This document shows positions 24,583-32,741 of a DNA stretch of 38,187 nt, one piece after another. Within the stretch, counting starts at the first letter, position 1. Every line of letters starts with the position of its first letter. The notes below the pieces were generated by a model. The model was not told the origin of the DNA, did no database searches, and worked only from the letters and a program-made list of their open reading frames with translations. A program made the position numbers and the translations under genes. Source of the DNA: a bacterium (GTDB lineage: Bacteria; SAR324; XYD2-FULL-50-16); the NCBI GenBank assembly GCA_018829445.1, contig JAHJTV010000021.1, positions 1 to 38,187 on the forward strand. Reading direction: 5' to 3'.

Positions 24583-24644
24583 TTTGAAAAAGTAAAATCA
24601 GTGTTCAAAATATTCTACTGCCATCATTTTGGATCCCGGTTCAA

Positions 24645-24839
24645 CAGGCTGTCACAATAGAAAAATCGAAGATTTTTCCAATATAAACAGACGTCAAGTC
24701 ACACTTGTCATCCCGGACTTGATCCGGGATCTAGTTGAAATATATTTCTTTTTACCGTGTCATTCCGGATCGGAGTCCGGCATGACACGGTGCGAACTAA
24801 CTCAGCTGAGGCACGTTTTCTGTATTGTGACACAGCCTG
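24645..24839. repeat. 195-bp element with inverted ends containing ccggacttgatccgg hairpins
   Basis: CAGGCTGTCACAATA (24645-24659) faces TATTGTGACACAGCCTG (24823-24839), complementary apart from a 2-base insertion. Inside are CCCGGACTTGATCCGGG and TTCCGGATCGGAGTCCGG hairpins, the same kind as at 165-242. It is non-coding and MITE-like. Confidence 0.6.
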
Positions 24840-24895
24840 CAAGACCGCAATGACAGCAGCAAAGTCTTTATGAAAACGTTAACATGGCCTCAGTC

Positions 24896-25963
24896 TTAAC
24901 AGTTGTTCCCCGGGGTGCTGGCCGATATTCCTCGAAGACACCAGAGTCTGAGCAGAACATAAACCGGATCATTTAACCTGAGACCCAGTGTTTTAAAATA
25001 GTGCGATTCGACCATCACAGATAGTGTGTTCAAGCCCAATTGCACATGGATAATAATGTTATGATCAATGGTGGTGACTTTTTTTATATTCCCCATGAAA
25101 CGATTTATCACAGGTCCCTCCGGCTGAAGTGGTAATATATGGATATCGCTGGGCCAGATGATAACCTGTTCGAAATTGACACCTTCATCTGCAACCAGCA
25201 ATAGTTTGTCTCCCCATTTGAATTCTACCAGTCCGTTACCCAACTTTCTCTGTATTTGTCCGTTTAAAAGGTTTGGTTTTTCCAGAAATGATAGACCGGT
25301 CGCTTCCTGTTCAAGCCATAAATCGGCAAAACTCCCTGTTTGTGAGATGGACCCGTTCTCCATAACCATAATCTTATCCCCTAGCTCTTGGGCTTCGTGC
25401 AGATTGTGGGTTACAAACAGGGTGGTGAGATTCAACTTCTTTTGCAGCTTTTTGAATTCGTGTCGTAAGTAACGGGCTGTCTTATAGTCAAGGTGAGAGA
25501 ACGGTTCATCCAGGAGCAAAAGCCTAGGCTTTGACGCAACCGCCCGGGCCATAGCCACCCTCTGCTTTTCACCTCCACTGAGCTGGTTGGGAAAACTGGA
25601 AGCCAAAGAACTAACTCTGAACATCTCCAGAATTCGGCTGGTTTCCTCCTCCAGCTGACCGTTAGAAAGCTTCCGGGATTTCATTGCTATCTTCAGATTC
25701 TGACTGACGGTCATATGCGGAAACAGGAAAAGATCCTGAAACAGGTATCCGATCTTGCGTTTGAAAGGAGGAAGAGACTCAACCGATTTTTGACCGAGCG
25801 TTATGGTACCGCGATGAGCAACAAATCCGGCGATAATGTTCAGCAATGAAGTTTTTCCTGCCCCGGAAGGTCCAACCAGAACCGCCAATTCACCCTTATT
25901 GATCTCCAATCTTTCCAGGTTAACAAACCTGGAACTGATATTTTTTAAGACTATATCGGACAT
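24896..25963 (-). CDS. modC: Molybdate/tungstate-type ABC transporter ATPase
   Basis: The 355-residue ATPase has Walker A GPSGAGKTS, the signature LSGGEKQRVAMAR, Walker B LLLLDEPFSHLD and the switch histidine in FVTHNLHEA. A C-terminal TOBE-like part (from about 275) would bind oxyanion and is typical of ModC/WtpC. The start is the ATG at 25963, with AAGGAG upstream; the longer frame overlaps the permease gene and adds 16 unconserved residues. It is the last gene of the SBP-permease-ATPase operon and powers uptake at the inner membrane. Confidence 0.88.
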   Translation of the reverse strand: MSDIVLKNISSRFVNLERLEINKGELAVLVGPSGAGKTSLLNIIAGFVAHRGTITLGQKSVESLPPFKRKIGYLFQDLFLFPHMTVSQNLKIAMKSRKLSNGQLEEETSRILEMFRVSSLASSFPNQLSGGEKQRVAMARAVASKPRLLLLDEPFSHLDYKTARYLRHEFKKLQKKLNLTTLFVTHNLHEAQELGDKIMVMENGSISQTGSFADLWLEQEATGLSFLEKPNLLNGQIQRKLGNGLVEFKWGDKLLLVADEGVNFEQVIIWPSDIHILPLQPEGPVINRFMGNIKKVTTIDHNIIIHVQLGLNTLSVMVESHYFKTLGLRLNDPVYVLLRLWCLRGISASTPGNNC

Positions 25964-25979
25964 GAAAACTCCTTGATCA

Positions 25980-26759
25980 TTAAAATTCCGTAGCTTTACT
26001 GCGATATCCAAGCCATTTCAGCGTTAACATCAAAATAAATCCTGAAACGATCAATACCCAGGCACAGGTAATGGCAATCCCGATCTCGCCGCTGGTAAGA
26101 TTGAGGTATATGGCGATGGGCAGTGTTTCGGTTCGAAATCTTGTGGCGCCGGCAACCATTAAGGTTGCACCGAATTCACCCAAGGTGCGTGTCCAGGCCA
26201 GGATCGTACCTGACAGTATGCCATTGCGAGCCATTGGAAGTATAATTCGCATGAATACCTGTTGATTGGATAAACCGATGGTATACCCCGCCCAATCATA
26301 TTTCTCATCAATCTCTTCAAAGGTGGATCTGCAGCTTCTGATAATCAGAGGGGTTGCGATGAAAGTTTGAGCGATAATTGCCCCACTGGATGAAAATAAA
26401 AAATCAATATCAAATCTACTGAGATACTTTCCCAACAGATCAGGGCCAAGCAGGAAAAGCAACCCCATCCCAATCACCAGAGGCGTCATGACCAGTGGGA
26501 TATCCAGGAAAGTATCTATGATAAATTTCCCGGGAAAGTCTTTCCTGGCCAGAATATAAGCCGTTGGTATTCCCAGGATAAGAGCAATCATTACTGCCGA
26601 GACAGAGGCAACCAGGCTAAGCTTAACAGCAAAAAGCGTTTCCGAAGCGATCAGGGTTGCAACAATCTCCAACAGGTCGATTTGAACAGCTAGTGACAAT
26701 AAAACCCCAAATATGCTTAAGCAGCATATCCACAAGGCAAGGTAGAAAACTCTAATCAT
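25980..26759 (-). CDS. modB: Molybdate/tungstate-type ABC transporter permease
   Basis: The 259-residue membrane protein has about six hydrophobic helices and the ModB/WtpB coupling region (RTLGEFGATLMVAGAT followed by TETLPIAIYL). It overlaps the end of the binding-protein gene by 8 bases, showing translational coupling. It forms the inner-membrane channel with the ATPase encoded next. The oxyanion (molybdate or tungstate; sulfate less likely) cannot be told from the permease alone. Confidence 0.9.
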   Translation of the reverse strand: MIRVFYLALWICCLSIFGVLLSLAVQIDLLEIVATLIASETLFAVKLSLVASVSAVMIALILGIPTAYILARKDFPGKFIIDTFLDIPLVMTPLVIGMGLLFLLGPDLLGKYLSRFDIDFLFSSSGAIIAQTFIATPLIIRSCRSTFEEIDEKYDWAGYTIGLSNQQVFMRIILPMARNGILSGTILAWTRTLGEFGATLMVAGATRFRTETLPIAIYLNLTSGEIGIAITCAWVLIVSGFILMLTLKWLGYRSKATEF

Positions 26760-27564
26760 TTTTTATCGGTAAAAATCCCGCCTTGATAAATTCATCTATT
26801 CCCGGCTGGCTGATCACAAATTGCTGAAACTGGGCCGCAATTGCGGGCTGTTTTGCTGTTTTTAAGAGGGCGATGCCGATTATTTCAGGTGTATAATAGT
26901 CCTGAGGAATAGGAATCATACGGAGTTCTCCCTGGTGGATCACGGCATTTGATCTCCCGATGATGGAAGCATCAACTGTCTTTTTCAGTACATACAGGGT
27001 TAACTGGTTGACAGTGGCACCGTACACCACCACATTCTTGAGGATTGCCGTCTTGCTTCCTGATTTATCCAAAATCTCCATGCTTGTCCTTCCGAATGCC
27101 ATGGCTTTGGGATCACCCAATGCGAGTTTCAAGTCGGGTTTTGCCAGGTCGTCAAATGAATTGATCTCCCGGTTATTTTCTTTATGAACGGCAATCACAG
27201 GCGTGTGGTAAACGACAGGAAAATCGGAGACCACCTGTTTGTCCTGCTTAAGCTTTTCTATGTAAAAATAGGAACCGGGCATAAAAAGATCACCACGCCG
27301 TGTGGCACGAAAGCGGGTTAATAGTTTACCCGCTCCGCCATATTCGACATATATTTTATGCCCCGTTTGTGTCTCAAATTTTTGGATTATTTTATCGGTC
27401 GGTTTTCTTAATCCCGCTCCGGCAATCAGAAAAAGCTCATCAGAAAAGGCTGTGGTTGGAGATGTCGTAAAAACTCCAAAAAAGATTATATGGATATAAA
27501 GAATAACTGTTTTTTGCAGAGACACAGATCTGCTTAAATGCTGATCGATTAACGGTTTTCTCAT
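26752..27564 (-). CDS. modA: Molybdate/tungstate-type ABC substrate-binding protein
   Basis: The 270-residue protein has an N-terminal hydrophobic export signal (about 18-40) and a ModA-like two-lobe domain: LFLIAGAGLRKPTDKIIQKF, YGGAGKLLTRF, GDLFMPGSYFYI, ALGDPKAMAFG and DASIIGRSNAV. It captures an oxyanion in the periplasm for the ModBC-like pair. The Shine-Dalgarno sequence is weak (CAGGT). The 640 bases upstream hold no recognisable Moco riboswitch or ModE site. The closeness to mrp and the DUF364 gene suggests molybdenum or tungsten supply for a cofactor or cluster. Confidence 0.88.
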   Translation of the reverse strand: MRKPLIDQHLSRSVSLQKTVILYIHIIFFGVFTTSPTTAFSDELFLIAGAGLRKPTDKIIQKFETQTGHKIYVEYGGAGKLLTRFRATRRGDLFMPGSYFYIEKLKQDKQVVSDFPVVYHTPVIAVHKENNREINSFDDLAKPDLKLALGDPKAMAFGRTSMEILDKSGSKTAILKNVVVYGATVNQLTLYVLKKTVDASIIGRSNAVIHQGELRMIPIPQDYYTPEIIGIALLKTAKQPAIAAQFQQFVISQPGIDEFIKAGFLPIKND

Positions 27565-28207
27565 GACAATATACCTGGTAAGAATTTTAGATTAAGATGG
27601 AAAAAAGATAAAAAGAATGCCCTGAAGGAAGCTCAACCTGCAATGGAATCGGTGTGTGATCTGCTCTTTCCGATATGCTCCCGGATGAAGCTGTATTATC
27701 AGAACCGGTCATTGGAAGCACCAGGAATAGTTATCTCGGTGCTGTCATACTGAATCGGAGAATGTTTTCACCGGCTTGCCAGAGGACAAACCTCCAGCGC
27801 AAAATTCATTGATTCCCGAATCTATGTGCAAGTTGGTTTTTCAGGTCTCTATCGAAAATATCGCGTCAACGTAAGAGTGGCGTGAATGGGAATAAACTAC
27901 GATAAAGCAAGTGGAAGTGTGGCAATAGTGCCTGATAGTGGATATTGTTGAAGATAAAACGGTAGACGGAGAACTGCGTTTGGTTTTTCGAAATGTTATT
28001 CATTTTATTCCTTTTCAATTGACGGAAGGCATTTCAGTTTCCCAAAGCACCCTATCGTCCAACATCCATGGCATCTGCTGTAGGGCTGTTGGATCGGAAT
28101 TTAGAATGATTGTAATCTAACTGATGCAATAGCAATTGGATTAATTCAAAGTCAAGCAAAAAAAGTAGACCATCCGCTTTTCAGGGATTTCGTTTAGGTA
28201 TTAACAA
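27565..28207. other. Intergenic region between two importer operons
   Basis: About 640 bases without a gene I can support. A hairpin AGCACC (27717-27722) / GGTGCT (27738-27743) is present. The promoter of the modA operon must lie in its left part; no sigma-54 site of the kind at mrp was found here. Confidence 0.5.
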
Positions 28208-29035
28208 TTATTTCCATGTCCAATTAAGGTATTTTCTAACAAACTGGATTGATCCATCCAGAAAAAACCCCAGGATGCCGATTGCAACTACAATGGCCAT
28301 CAGCCTGTCATATTCCATGGTATCCCGTGCGTCATTGATGATATACCCCAATCCGCTGGAAACCCCCAGAAACTCAGCGGGGACAAGTACAATCCACGCT
28401 ACTCCCAGTGCCATTCGCAAGCTGGTTAAAATATAAGGGAAGGATGCCGGTATGATAATCTTCGATACCAGTTGACTGTCTTTTGCGCCCTGGTTTTTCG
28501 CCATCATGATCCACCGGGGATTAACACGCATCACACCGAGTGAGGTGTTTAAAATGATGGGCCAGATTGTTGCCATCGTAATCAAGAAGTAGATAGCTCC
28601 TTCAAAACTGGCAAAAATAAGAAGGGCAATGGGCATCCAGGAAAGAGGGCTAATCATACGCAGCAGTTGTATCGGAGGATAGGTGATGATTCTGAACTTT
28701 GAATAAAAACCGATCAATATCCCGACGGGAAATCCGATCATAAATGCGATAAGGATTCCAACGATAACACGTCTCAAACTTGCTAGGACTGACAGCCAAA
28801 AATCAGGGTCTTTTGTTAATAAAAAAAACGCCTTAATCGTAGGAAGAGGCAGGAATCCCGAAAACTGTTCAAAGCCGGGTCTGTTGAAAACAAAATAGCC
28901 TCCGATGGCCCACAATAAAACAAACAGAAAAATACCCATGGCACCAATATAAATTCTGTCCGCTCTTCTTTTCTCATCAATCTGAAAAAAGGTGTATTTT
29001 GTGTTTTTTTTCAGGTACTTGTTTACGAAGTTCAT
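28208..29035 (-). CDS. NitT/TauT-type ABC transporter permease
   Basis: The 275-residue protein has an N-terminal hydrophilic arm, about six membrane helices and the SsuC/TauC/NrtB-type coupling region (RMALGVAWIVLVPAEFLGVSSGLGYII). The start is an ATG overlapping the upstream stop as ATGA, with AGAGGT about 10 bases before it; the longer frame overlaps more of the upstream gene. It is the last gene of an ATPase-SBP-permease operon. The solute could be a sulfonate, nitrate-type anion, bicarbonate or a thiamine precursor-like compound. Confidence 0.88.
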   Translation of the reverse strand: MNFVNKYLKKNTKYTFFQIDEKRRADRIYIGAMGIFLFVLLWAIGGYFVFNRPGFEQFSGFLPLPTIKAFFLLTKDPDFWLSVLASLRRVIVGILIAFMIGFPVGILIGFYSKFRIITYPPIQLLRMISPLSWMPIALLIFASFEGAIYFLITMATIWPIILNTSLGVMRVNPRWIMMAKNQGAKDSQLVSKIIIPASFPYILTSLRMALGVAWIVLVPAEFLGVSSGLGYIINDARDTMEYDRLMAIVVAIGILGFFLDGSIQFVRKYLNWTWK

Positions 29036-30219
29036 ATCTCTATTACCTCTTCGCGTTCCCATGGATTATCCGTGTTGCCAATATGAAATGCCTCCGCACC
29101 ACCGATCTGATTCAAGGCATCCTTTACAAATGTGTCGTTTACTAGTTCGGCCGCTGCGAAGTCAGGATTTAGTTTTTTGAGGAAGGTGGCATCACCTTCC
29201 ATCAGGGTCTGACCCATTTGTTTGATGATGAGTCGGCTTGCCGACGGATAAGGCCAGGGCTGAAATCCGATCCTGCCTATATTCCATTGAGGATGGCGTA
29301 TGGCTTGTGGAATAGCGCCTGCACCATAGTCAGCAAGATCGTATCCTGTGAACGCCCTCAGGAGAATCTCCTCGGAAACCGGCAAATACTTTTCACCCTC
29401 TCGGCTCAACAATCTGGCAGTTTCTTTCATGTTTTGATTGATCCACAGCTGGGCTCTGACAATAGCATTTATCACTTTCTGGGTAAATACGGGACGACTG
29501 TTGATGATGTTTTCGTTCATCACAACCACACAACAGGGATGATTCTTCCAGATATCACCAGTGAACCGCAATATTTTTGCACCTGTTTTTATCTCACTGA
29601 TGGCATTAAACGGTTCCGCAACAATATAGCCGTCTATCTTACTACCGGCCAGCGCAGCCGGCATTTCAGGGGGAGCCAGTACAAACAGGTTGACCTCATT
29701 CGGTTTTAACTTAACACGTTGCGGTTGAATCACCGGTTTCAGATCGAATTGATGCAGACCCATCTGCAGAATCACGTTATGAATAGAATACCAATAGGGA
29801 ATAGCTATCTGGAGTCCGCCAAGATCGGCAAAGCTTTTAATATGAGAATCGCCGGATACGGTTACGGCACTTCCGTTGGTATGATTCCAGGCCAGAATTT
29901 TTACCGGAACCCTGTTTTTAAAACGCATCCACACTGGTATGGGGAGTAGCATGTGAGTGACATCAAATTTCCCTGATAAAAACGATTCCAGCAGGGCTGA
30001 CCAGCTTCTTACCCTCACCGGCTTCTCCACATCCAATCCCTCTTCCGCGAAGAATCCCTTGGCGTGAGCAATAAGAAGGGGAGTTGCGTCGGTAATGGGC
30101 AGATACCCCACCCTTAACTTTGTTCGCGGTTCAGCGATAAGCGGCCGGGGAATGACTGCTGTCCCGAGAGTACCTGCAGCAACCTTTAGAAAGTCTCTTC
30201 TATCTATATAAGATTTCAT
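29032..30219 (-). CDS. NitT/TauT-type ABC substrate-binding protein with Tat signal
   Basis: The 395-residue protein begins with a twin-arginine signal, DRRDFLKVAAGTLG, and so is exported folded. The mature domain is CmpA/NrtA/SsuA-like: RVGYLPITDATPLLIAHAKGF, SFLSGKFDVTHM, GYIVAEPFNAISE, and a helical tail. The GYLPITDAxP motif resembles nitrate/bicarbonate binders more than sulfonate binders. A Tat signal on such a protein suggests cytoplasmic folding or cofactor loading, but many relatives use it. It overlaps both neighbours by 4 bases, so the three genes are tightly coupled. Confidence 0.88.
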   Translation of the reverse strand: MKSYIDRRDFLKVAAGTLGTAVIPRPLIAEPRTKLRVGYLPITDATPLLIAHAKGFFAEEGLDVEKPVRVRSWSALLESFLSGKFDVTHMLLPIPVWMRFKNRVPVKILAWNHTNGSAVTVSGDSHIKSFADLGGLQIAIPYWYSIHNVILQMGLHQFDLKPVIQPQRVKLKPNEVNLFVLAPPEMPAALAGSKIDGYIVAEPFNAISEIKTGAKILRFTGDIWKNHPCCVVVMNENIINSRPVFTQKVINAIVRAQLWINQNMKETARLLSREGEKYLPVSEEILLRAFTGYDLADYGAGAIPQAIRHPQWNIGRIGFQPWPYPSASRLIIKQMGQTLMEGDATFLKKLNPDFAAAELVNDTFVKDALNQIGGAEAFHIGNTDNPWEREEVIEI

Positions 30220-30971
30220 TTCATCGACTCCCTGAATTTCTCCATAATGGCTTTTTTAATCTGCAGGAACGAATCATCCAGAGTGTCTTTCGGGTATGGA
30301 AGATCAACATCAAATACATCAATGATTCGACCGGGAACGTCTCCCATCAGCACAACCCTGGTTCCGAGCAGAATAGCTTCTTCAATATCATGGGTAACGA
30401 AAATAACCGTAAAACCCTGACGTTTCCAGATGCTGACCAGCTCCTCTTGAAGAATTCCCCGCGTAAAGGTATCCAGGGCACCAAAGGGTTCATCCATCAG
30501 TAAAATATCCGGATTGCCGATAAAGGCTCTTGCCAGACAAACCCTTTGAGACATGCCCACCGAAAGCTCTGAGGGTAAGTGCCTCTCGAATCCGTTAAGA
30601 TTGATCATGTTGATGTATTGCTGCACTCGTTCATCTAAATTGTTCAGATCATCTCGAATTCTGCAGCCGAATGAGATATTCTCCTCAACCGTTAACCATG
30701 GCAAAAGACTGGGTTCCTGGAAAAGGATGCTGCGGGAAGGATGGGTTCCCATCACCTTCTGACCGTCTATGAAGACTTCCCCTTCGCTGGCTGAGATTAT
30801 CCCGGCTAAAATGTTTAAGAGTGTTGATTTCCCACAACCGGATCTTCCAAGGATGACAACGAAACTGCCTTCAGAGATGGAAAGGTTAATCCCTTTGAGC
30901 GTCGTTACCCGATTCTTTCCGGAGAGATTGAATTGCTTACTTACATCGTTAATCCGGATTTTTTCCATCAT
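30216..30971 (-). CDS. NitT/TauT-type ABC transporter ATPase
   Basis: The 251-residue ATPase has Walker A GRSGCGKST, Q-loop LFQEPSLLPW, Walker B ILLMDEPFGALD and the switch histidine in FVTHDIEEA. The signature loop reads LSVGMSQRV where LSGGMxQRV is usual, a Gly-to-Val change at a position that is often kept. It is the first gene of the operon. The start has two adjacent ATGs and no strong ribosome site. Confidence 0.9.
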   Translation of the reverse strand: MMEKIRINDVSKQFNLSGKNRVTTLKGINLSISEGSFVVILGRSGCGKSTLLNILAGIISASEGEVFIDGQKVMGTHPSRSILFQEPSLLPWLTVEENISFGCRIRDDLNNLDERVQQYINMINLNGFERHLPSELSVGMSQRVCLARAFIGNPDILLMDEPFGALDTFTRGILQEELVSIWKRQGFTVIFVTHDIEEAILLGTRVVLMGDVPGRIIDVFDVDLPYPKDTLDDSFLQIKKAIMEKFRESMK

Positions 30972-31511
30972 GTTCAGTGCAGAGTTGATCTAACAAGATT
31001 CGATTTTAAGGTATATCCATACAAATGACTCAAAGTTTAAGGCATTCTCATCAGGAGTGCAAGTGAAGAGAAGAGCGTCGGCATGGGAATTGTGCCGGCT
31101 TTTAATAGTAACTCTGCTCAACTACAAAATCCTTGGGATTTATAATTCGATAAAAGTACCCGGAAGAAATGAGGTCTTTTGTTGGATTACTATGCAAAAA
31201 AGGGGACGTTGTTGACTAAGTATACAAACCATAATGCTATTCGATTTCCACAAAATCTGAGAAAAAAGGGGACGTTGTTGACTAAGTATACAAACCATAA
31301 TGCTATTCGATTTTCACAAAATCTGAGTTATTGTAGACAAAATAGTATCTAACAATTTCATAATGCAGGTCTGTCTTCTTTGCGTTAGTACACTTTGTCA
31401 TAGAATGTCCTGTATTCCGTCCTGTGGAAAAAATACAAGACGGGCTATTTCCATTGATTTATCGGATGATCGATTTGCATTTCTTTTGGGCCCTGGGAAG
31501 ACCAGCAAAAT
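30972..31511. other. Intergenic region with tandem MITE fragments
   Basis: No gene is supported. The right half contains the two tandem element fragments listed at 31196-31377. The left part carries the importer promoter region without a clear motif. Confidence 0.5.
31196..31377 (+). repeat. Tandem partial copies of a MITE-like element
   Basis: A 66-bp unit occurs twice in direct orientation (31196-31261 and 31262-31327), each beginning with As and GGGGACGTTGTTGACTAAG. The second copy continues to about 31377 with clear similarity to the reverse complement of 35931-36080, then stops before the other terminus. These are truncated members of the same family. Confidence 0.75.
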
Positions 31512-31940
31512 TTATTGTGAATCAAAAAACGGATTCCTGATCAGAACGCCTTCGATCATCTGGCCATGATTCATACCCTCCGTAATAACCTGACTGGCTC
31601 CAGCACTGCGAGCCGCACTAATAATCATGGCATCCCAGAAAGAAATGCGATGCTGATCCTCAATTTCCGAGGCAGATAAGATAGATTTAGGTGTGATTTG
31701 TTGAACAGACCAGACAATGTAATTTTCGATGATGCTTCGTGCTTCAGTCGGCGTCAGCGGAGAAGAAATTTTTCGAGTCACGTTGACATAAAATTCCTGC
31801 AAGACCTGTGTGCTGATAACCCCGTTCCCGTCGTTCCAGATTTTTTTCAACAGCTTTGCTGCCGTTTTCTGTTTTCTACCTGCATCCAGATCATGTGCGT
31901 AAATCAACATGTTTGTATCTATAAATATCTTATCGGTCAT
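31512..31940 (-). CDS. vapC: VapC-like PIN-domain toxin
   Basis: The 142-residue PIN nuclease has the acidic set D8 (FIDTN), E49 (VLQEFYVN) and D103 (FWDAMI), which bind Mg/Mn and cut RNA (usually initiator tRNA or rRNA) in this family. Its ATG overlaps the last codons of the antitoxin frame by 11 bases, the normal vapBC arrangement. The antitoxin frame upstream has in-frame stops, so either the shortened antitoxin still works or the toxin is not expressed or not active. The catalytic residues look intact. Confidence 0.9.
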   Translation of the reverse strand: MTDKIFIDTNMLIYAHDLDAGRKQKTAAKLLKKIWNDGNGVISTQVLQEFYVNVTRKISSPLTPTEARSIIENYIVWSVQQITPKSILSASEIEDQHRISFWDAMIISAARSAGASQVITEGMNHGQMIEGVLIRNPFFDSQ

Positions 31941-32163
31941 ATAGGTCTTCTCAAGATGCAGATATTATCCCTCCCAAATGAAATCCTGTCTCCAGCTTTT
32001 AGACAGCACTCCTTTTGGCTTGTTCATACTGTACTGCATCAGTAACGATCCTTTCGAGTTCCATACCCAGCATGGCACTGATCGAAAGCTGCCTTTGAGC
32101 GGCAATAATCCTGGCTTTCTGAAGGATCTCCTTCTCAATACTCAAGGTAATGTTCTGTTTCAT
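31930..32163 (-). pseudogene. VapB-like ribbon-helix-helix antitoxin interrupted by two in-frame stops
   Basis: From the ATG at 32163 (AGGA before it) the frame gives 54 residues, MKQNITLSIEKEILQKAR..., a ribbon-helix-helix antitoxin, up to a TAA at 31999-32001. In the same frame the sequence goes on as KLETGFHLGGIISAS, then a TGA at 31951-31953, then EDLYDR and a TAA at 31930-31932 that overlaps the toxin start. This tail fits the usual antitoxin C-terminus (LLxxGFxLGG...SRxxLYxR), which neutralises the toxin. The DNA-binding part is intact; the toxin-binding tail is cut. It may be a decayed gene or a shortened but working one (31999-32163). Confidence 0.75.
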
Positions 32164-32492
32164 TTCCTGTAACTCCTTGCTCGTGAGTGAAGTTCACTTT
32201 ATTACGTGTAACACGTATTTTACGTGCAGCCAATTCGTTTTACAAAAGCCCTTAGTTAAAAATCTGACCGTGAATAGGAATTAAAGGGAGGCAGGAAGGC
32301 GTCTGGCTGGAGTTACCTCATCTTGGTTATCGTAAATATACAGTAATACAATTGCGCAAGCCTCTGTCTTTTAAAATGAAATGTCAAAATAAAAGACCCG
32401 GTCTTCTATTCTCGCACACCAGCCATTTTATTATTGCTCGTTTGAATCAGCATGGATATACTTGGGCTATACATTAAGCCAATGGAGGAATC
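32164..32492. other. Divergent control region between vapBC-like and mazEF operons
   Basis: No gene. It contains the TACGTGTAACACGTA dyad near its left end and a weak TTGGGCT/AGCCAA repeat just before the mazE ribosome site (32463-32482). Both antitoxin operons start from this stretch. Confidence 0.5.
32203..32217. promoter_or_regulatory. Likely operator of the vapBC-like operon
   Basis: TACGTGT-A-ACACGTA is a perfect palindrome 40 bases before the antitoxin ATG, with a further TTACGTGC-like half site at about 32219. Ribbon-helix-helix antitoxins bind such dyads to repress their operon. Confidence 0.6.
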
Positions 32493-32741
32493 ATGCATAC
32501 AAAAATTCAAAAGTGGGGTAATAGCCAAGGCCTTAGACTTCCCAAGGTACTTTTAGATGAAATCCAAACAGATGTCGGAGATGAAGTGGAGGTGTATTCT
32601 CAGGAGGGTAAAATCATTATTGAGCCTGTTAAGCAAATTCGGAGCAAATTCAGTTTACAAGCGCTGGTTAAAAAAATTCCAGAGACGTATAAAACGGAAG
32701 AGATTAATTGGGGTAATCCTGTTGGGAAAGAGGAGTGGTGA
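32493..32741 (+). CDS. mazE: MazE-type antitoxin (AbrB fold)
   Basis: The 82-residue protein has the AbrB/MazE swapped-hairpin N-terminus, KIQKWGNSQGLRLPKVLLDE and GDEVEVYSQEGKIIIEP, and an acidic tail that would bind MazF. GGAGGAATC precedes the ATG. The stop TGA shares one base with the mazF ATG. It should repress its own operon and neutralise the toxin. Confidence 0.93.
   Translation: MHTKIQKWGNSQGLRLPKVLLDEIQTDVGDEVEVYSQEGKIIIEPVKQIRSKFSLQALVKKIPETYKTEEINWGNPVGKEEW

Larger units (their letters stand above)
24351..24895. other. Repeat-filled intergenic region
   Basis: About 545 bases between the DUF364 gene and the molybdate-type ATPase gene. No gene is seen. It holds two repeat elements listed separately, one at 24516-24582 and one bounded by 24645 and 24839. 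Confidence 0.6.

Noticed and set aside
27938..28120. 60-codon open frame between the two importers
   Set aside because: No ribosome site, no motif, and composition like the surrounding non-coding DNA.
27565..28207. Molybdenum-cofactor riboswitch or ModE site before modA
   Set aside because: I looked for the conserved riboswitch pieces and for a ModE-type dyad and could not recognise either; a covariance-model search would decide.
31196..31327. Tandem 66-bp repeats as a possible CRISPR array
   Set aside because: Only two units, directly adjacent, with no spacers and no cas genes; the units match a MITE-like element elsewhere in the window.
31951..31953. TGA in the antitoxin frame as a selenocysteine codon
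   Set aside because: The family has Arg at this place (CGA to TGA is one change), an upstream TAA already ends the frame, and no SECIS-like hairpin is evident after it.
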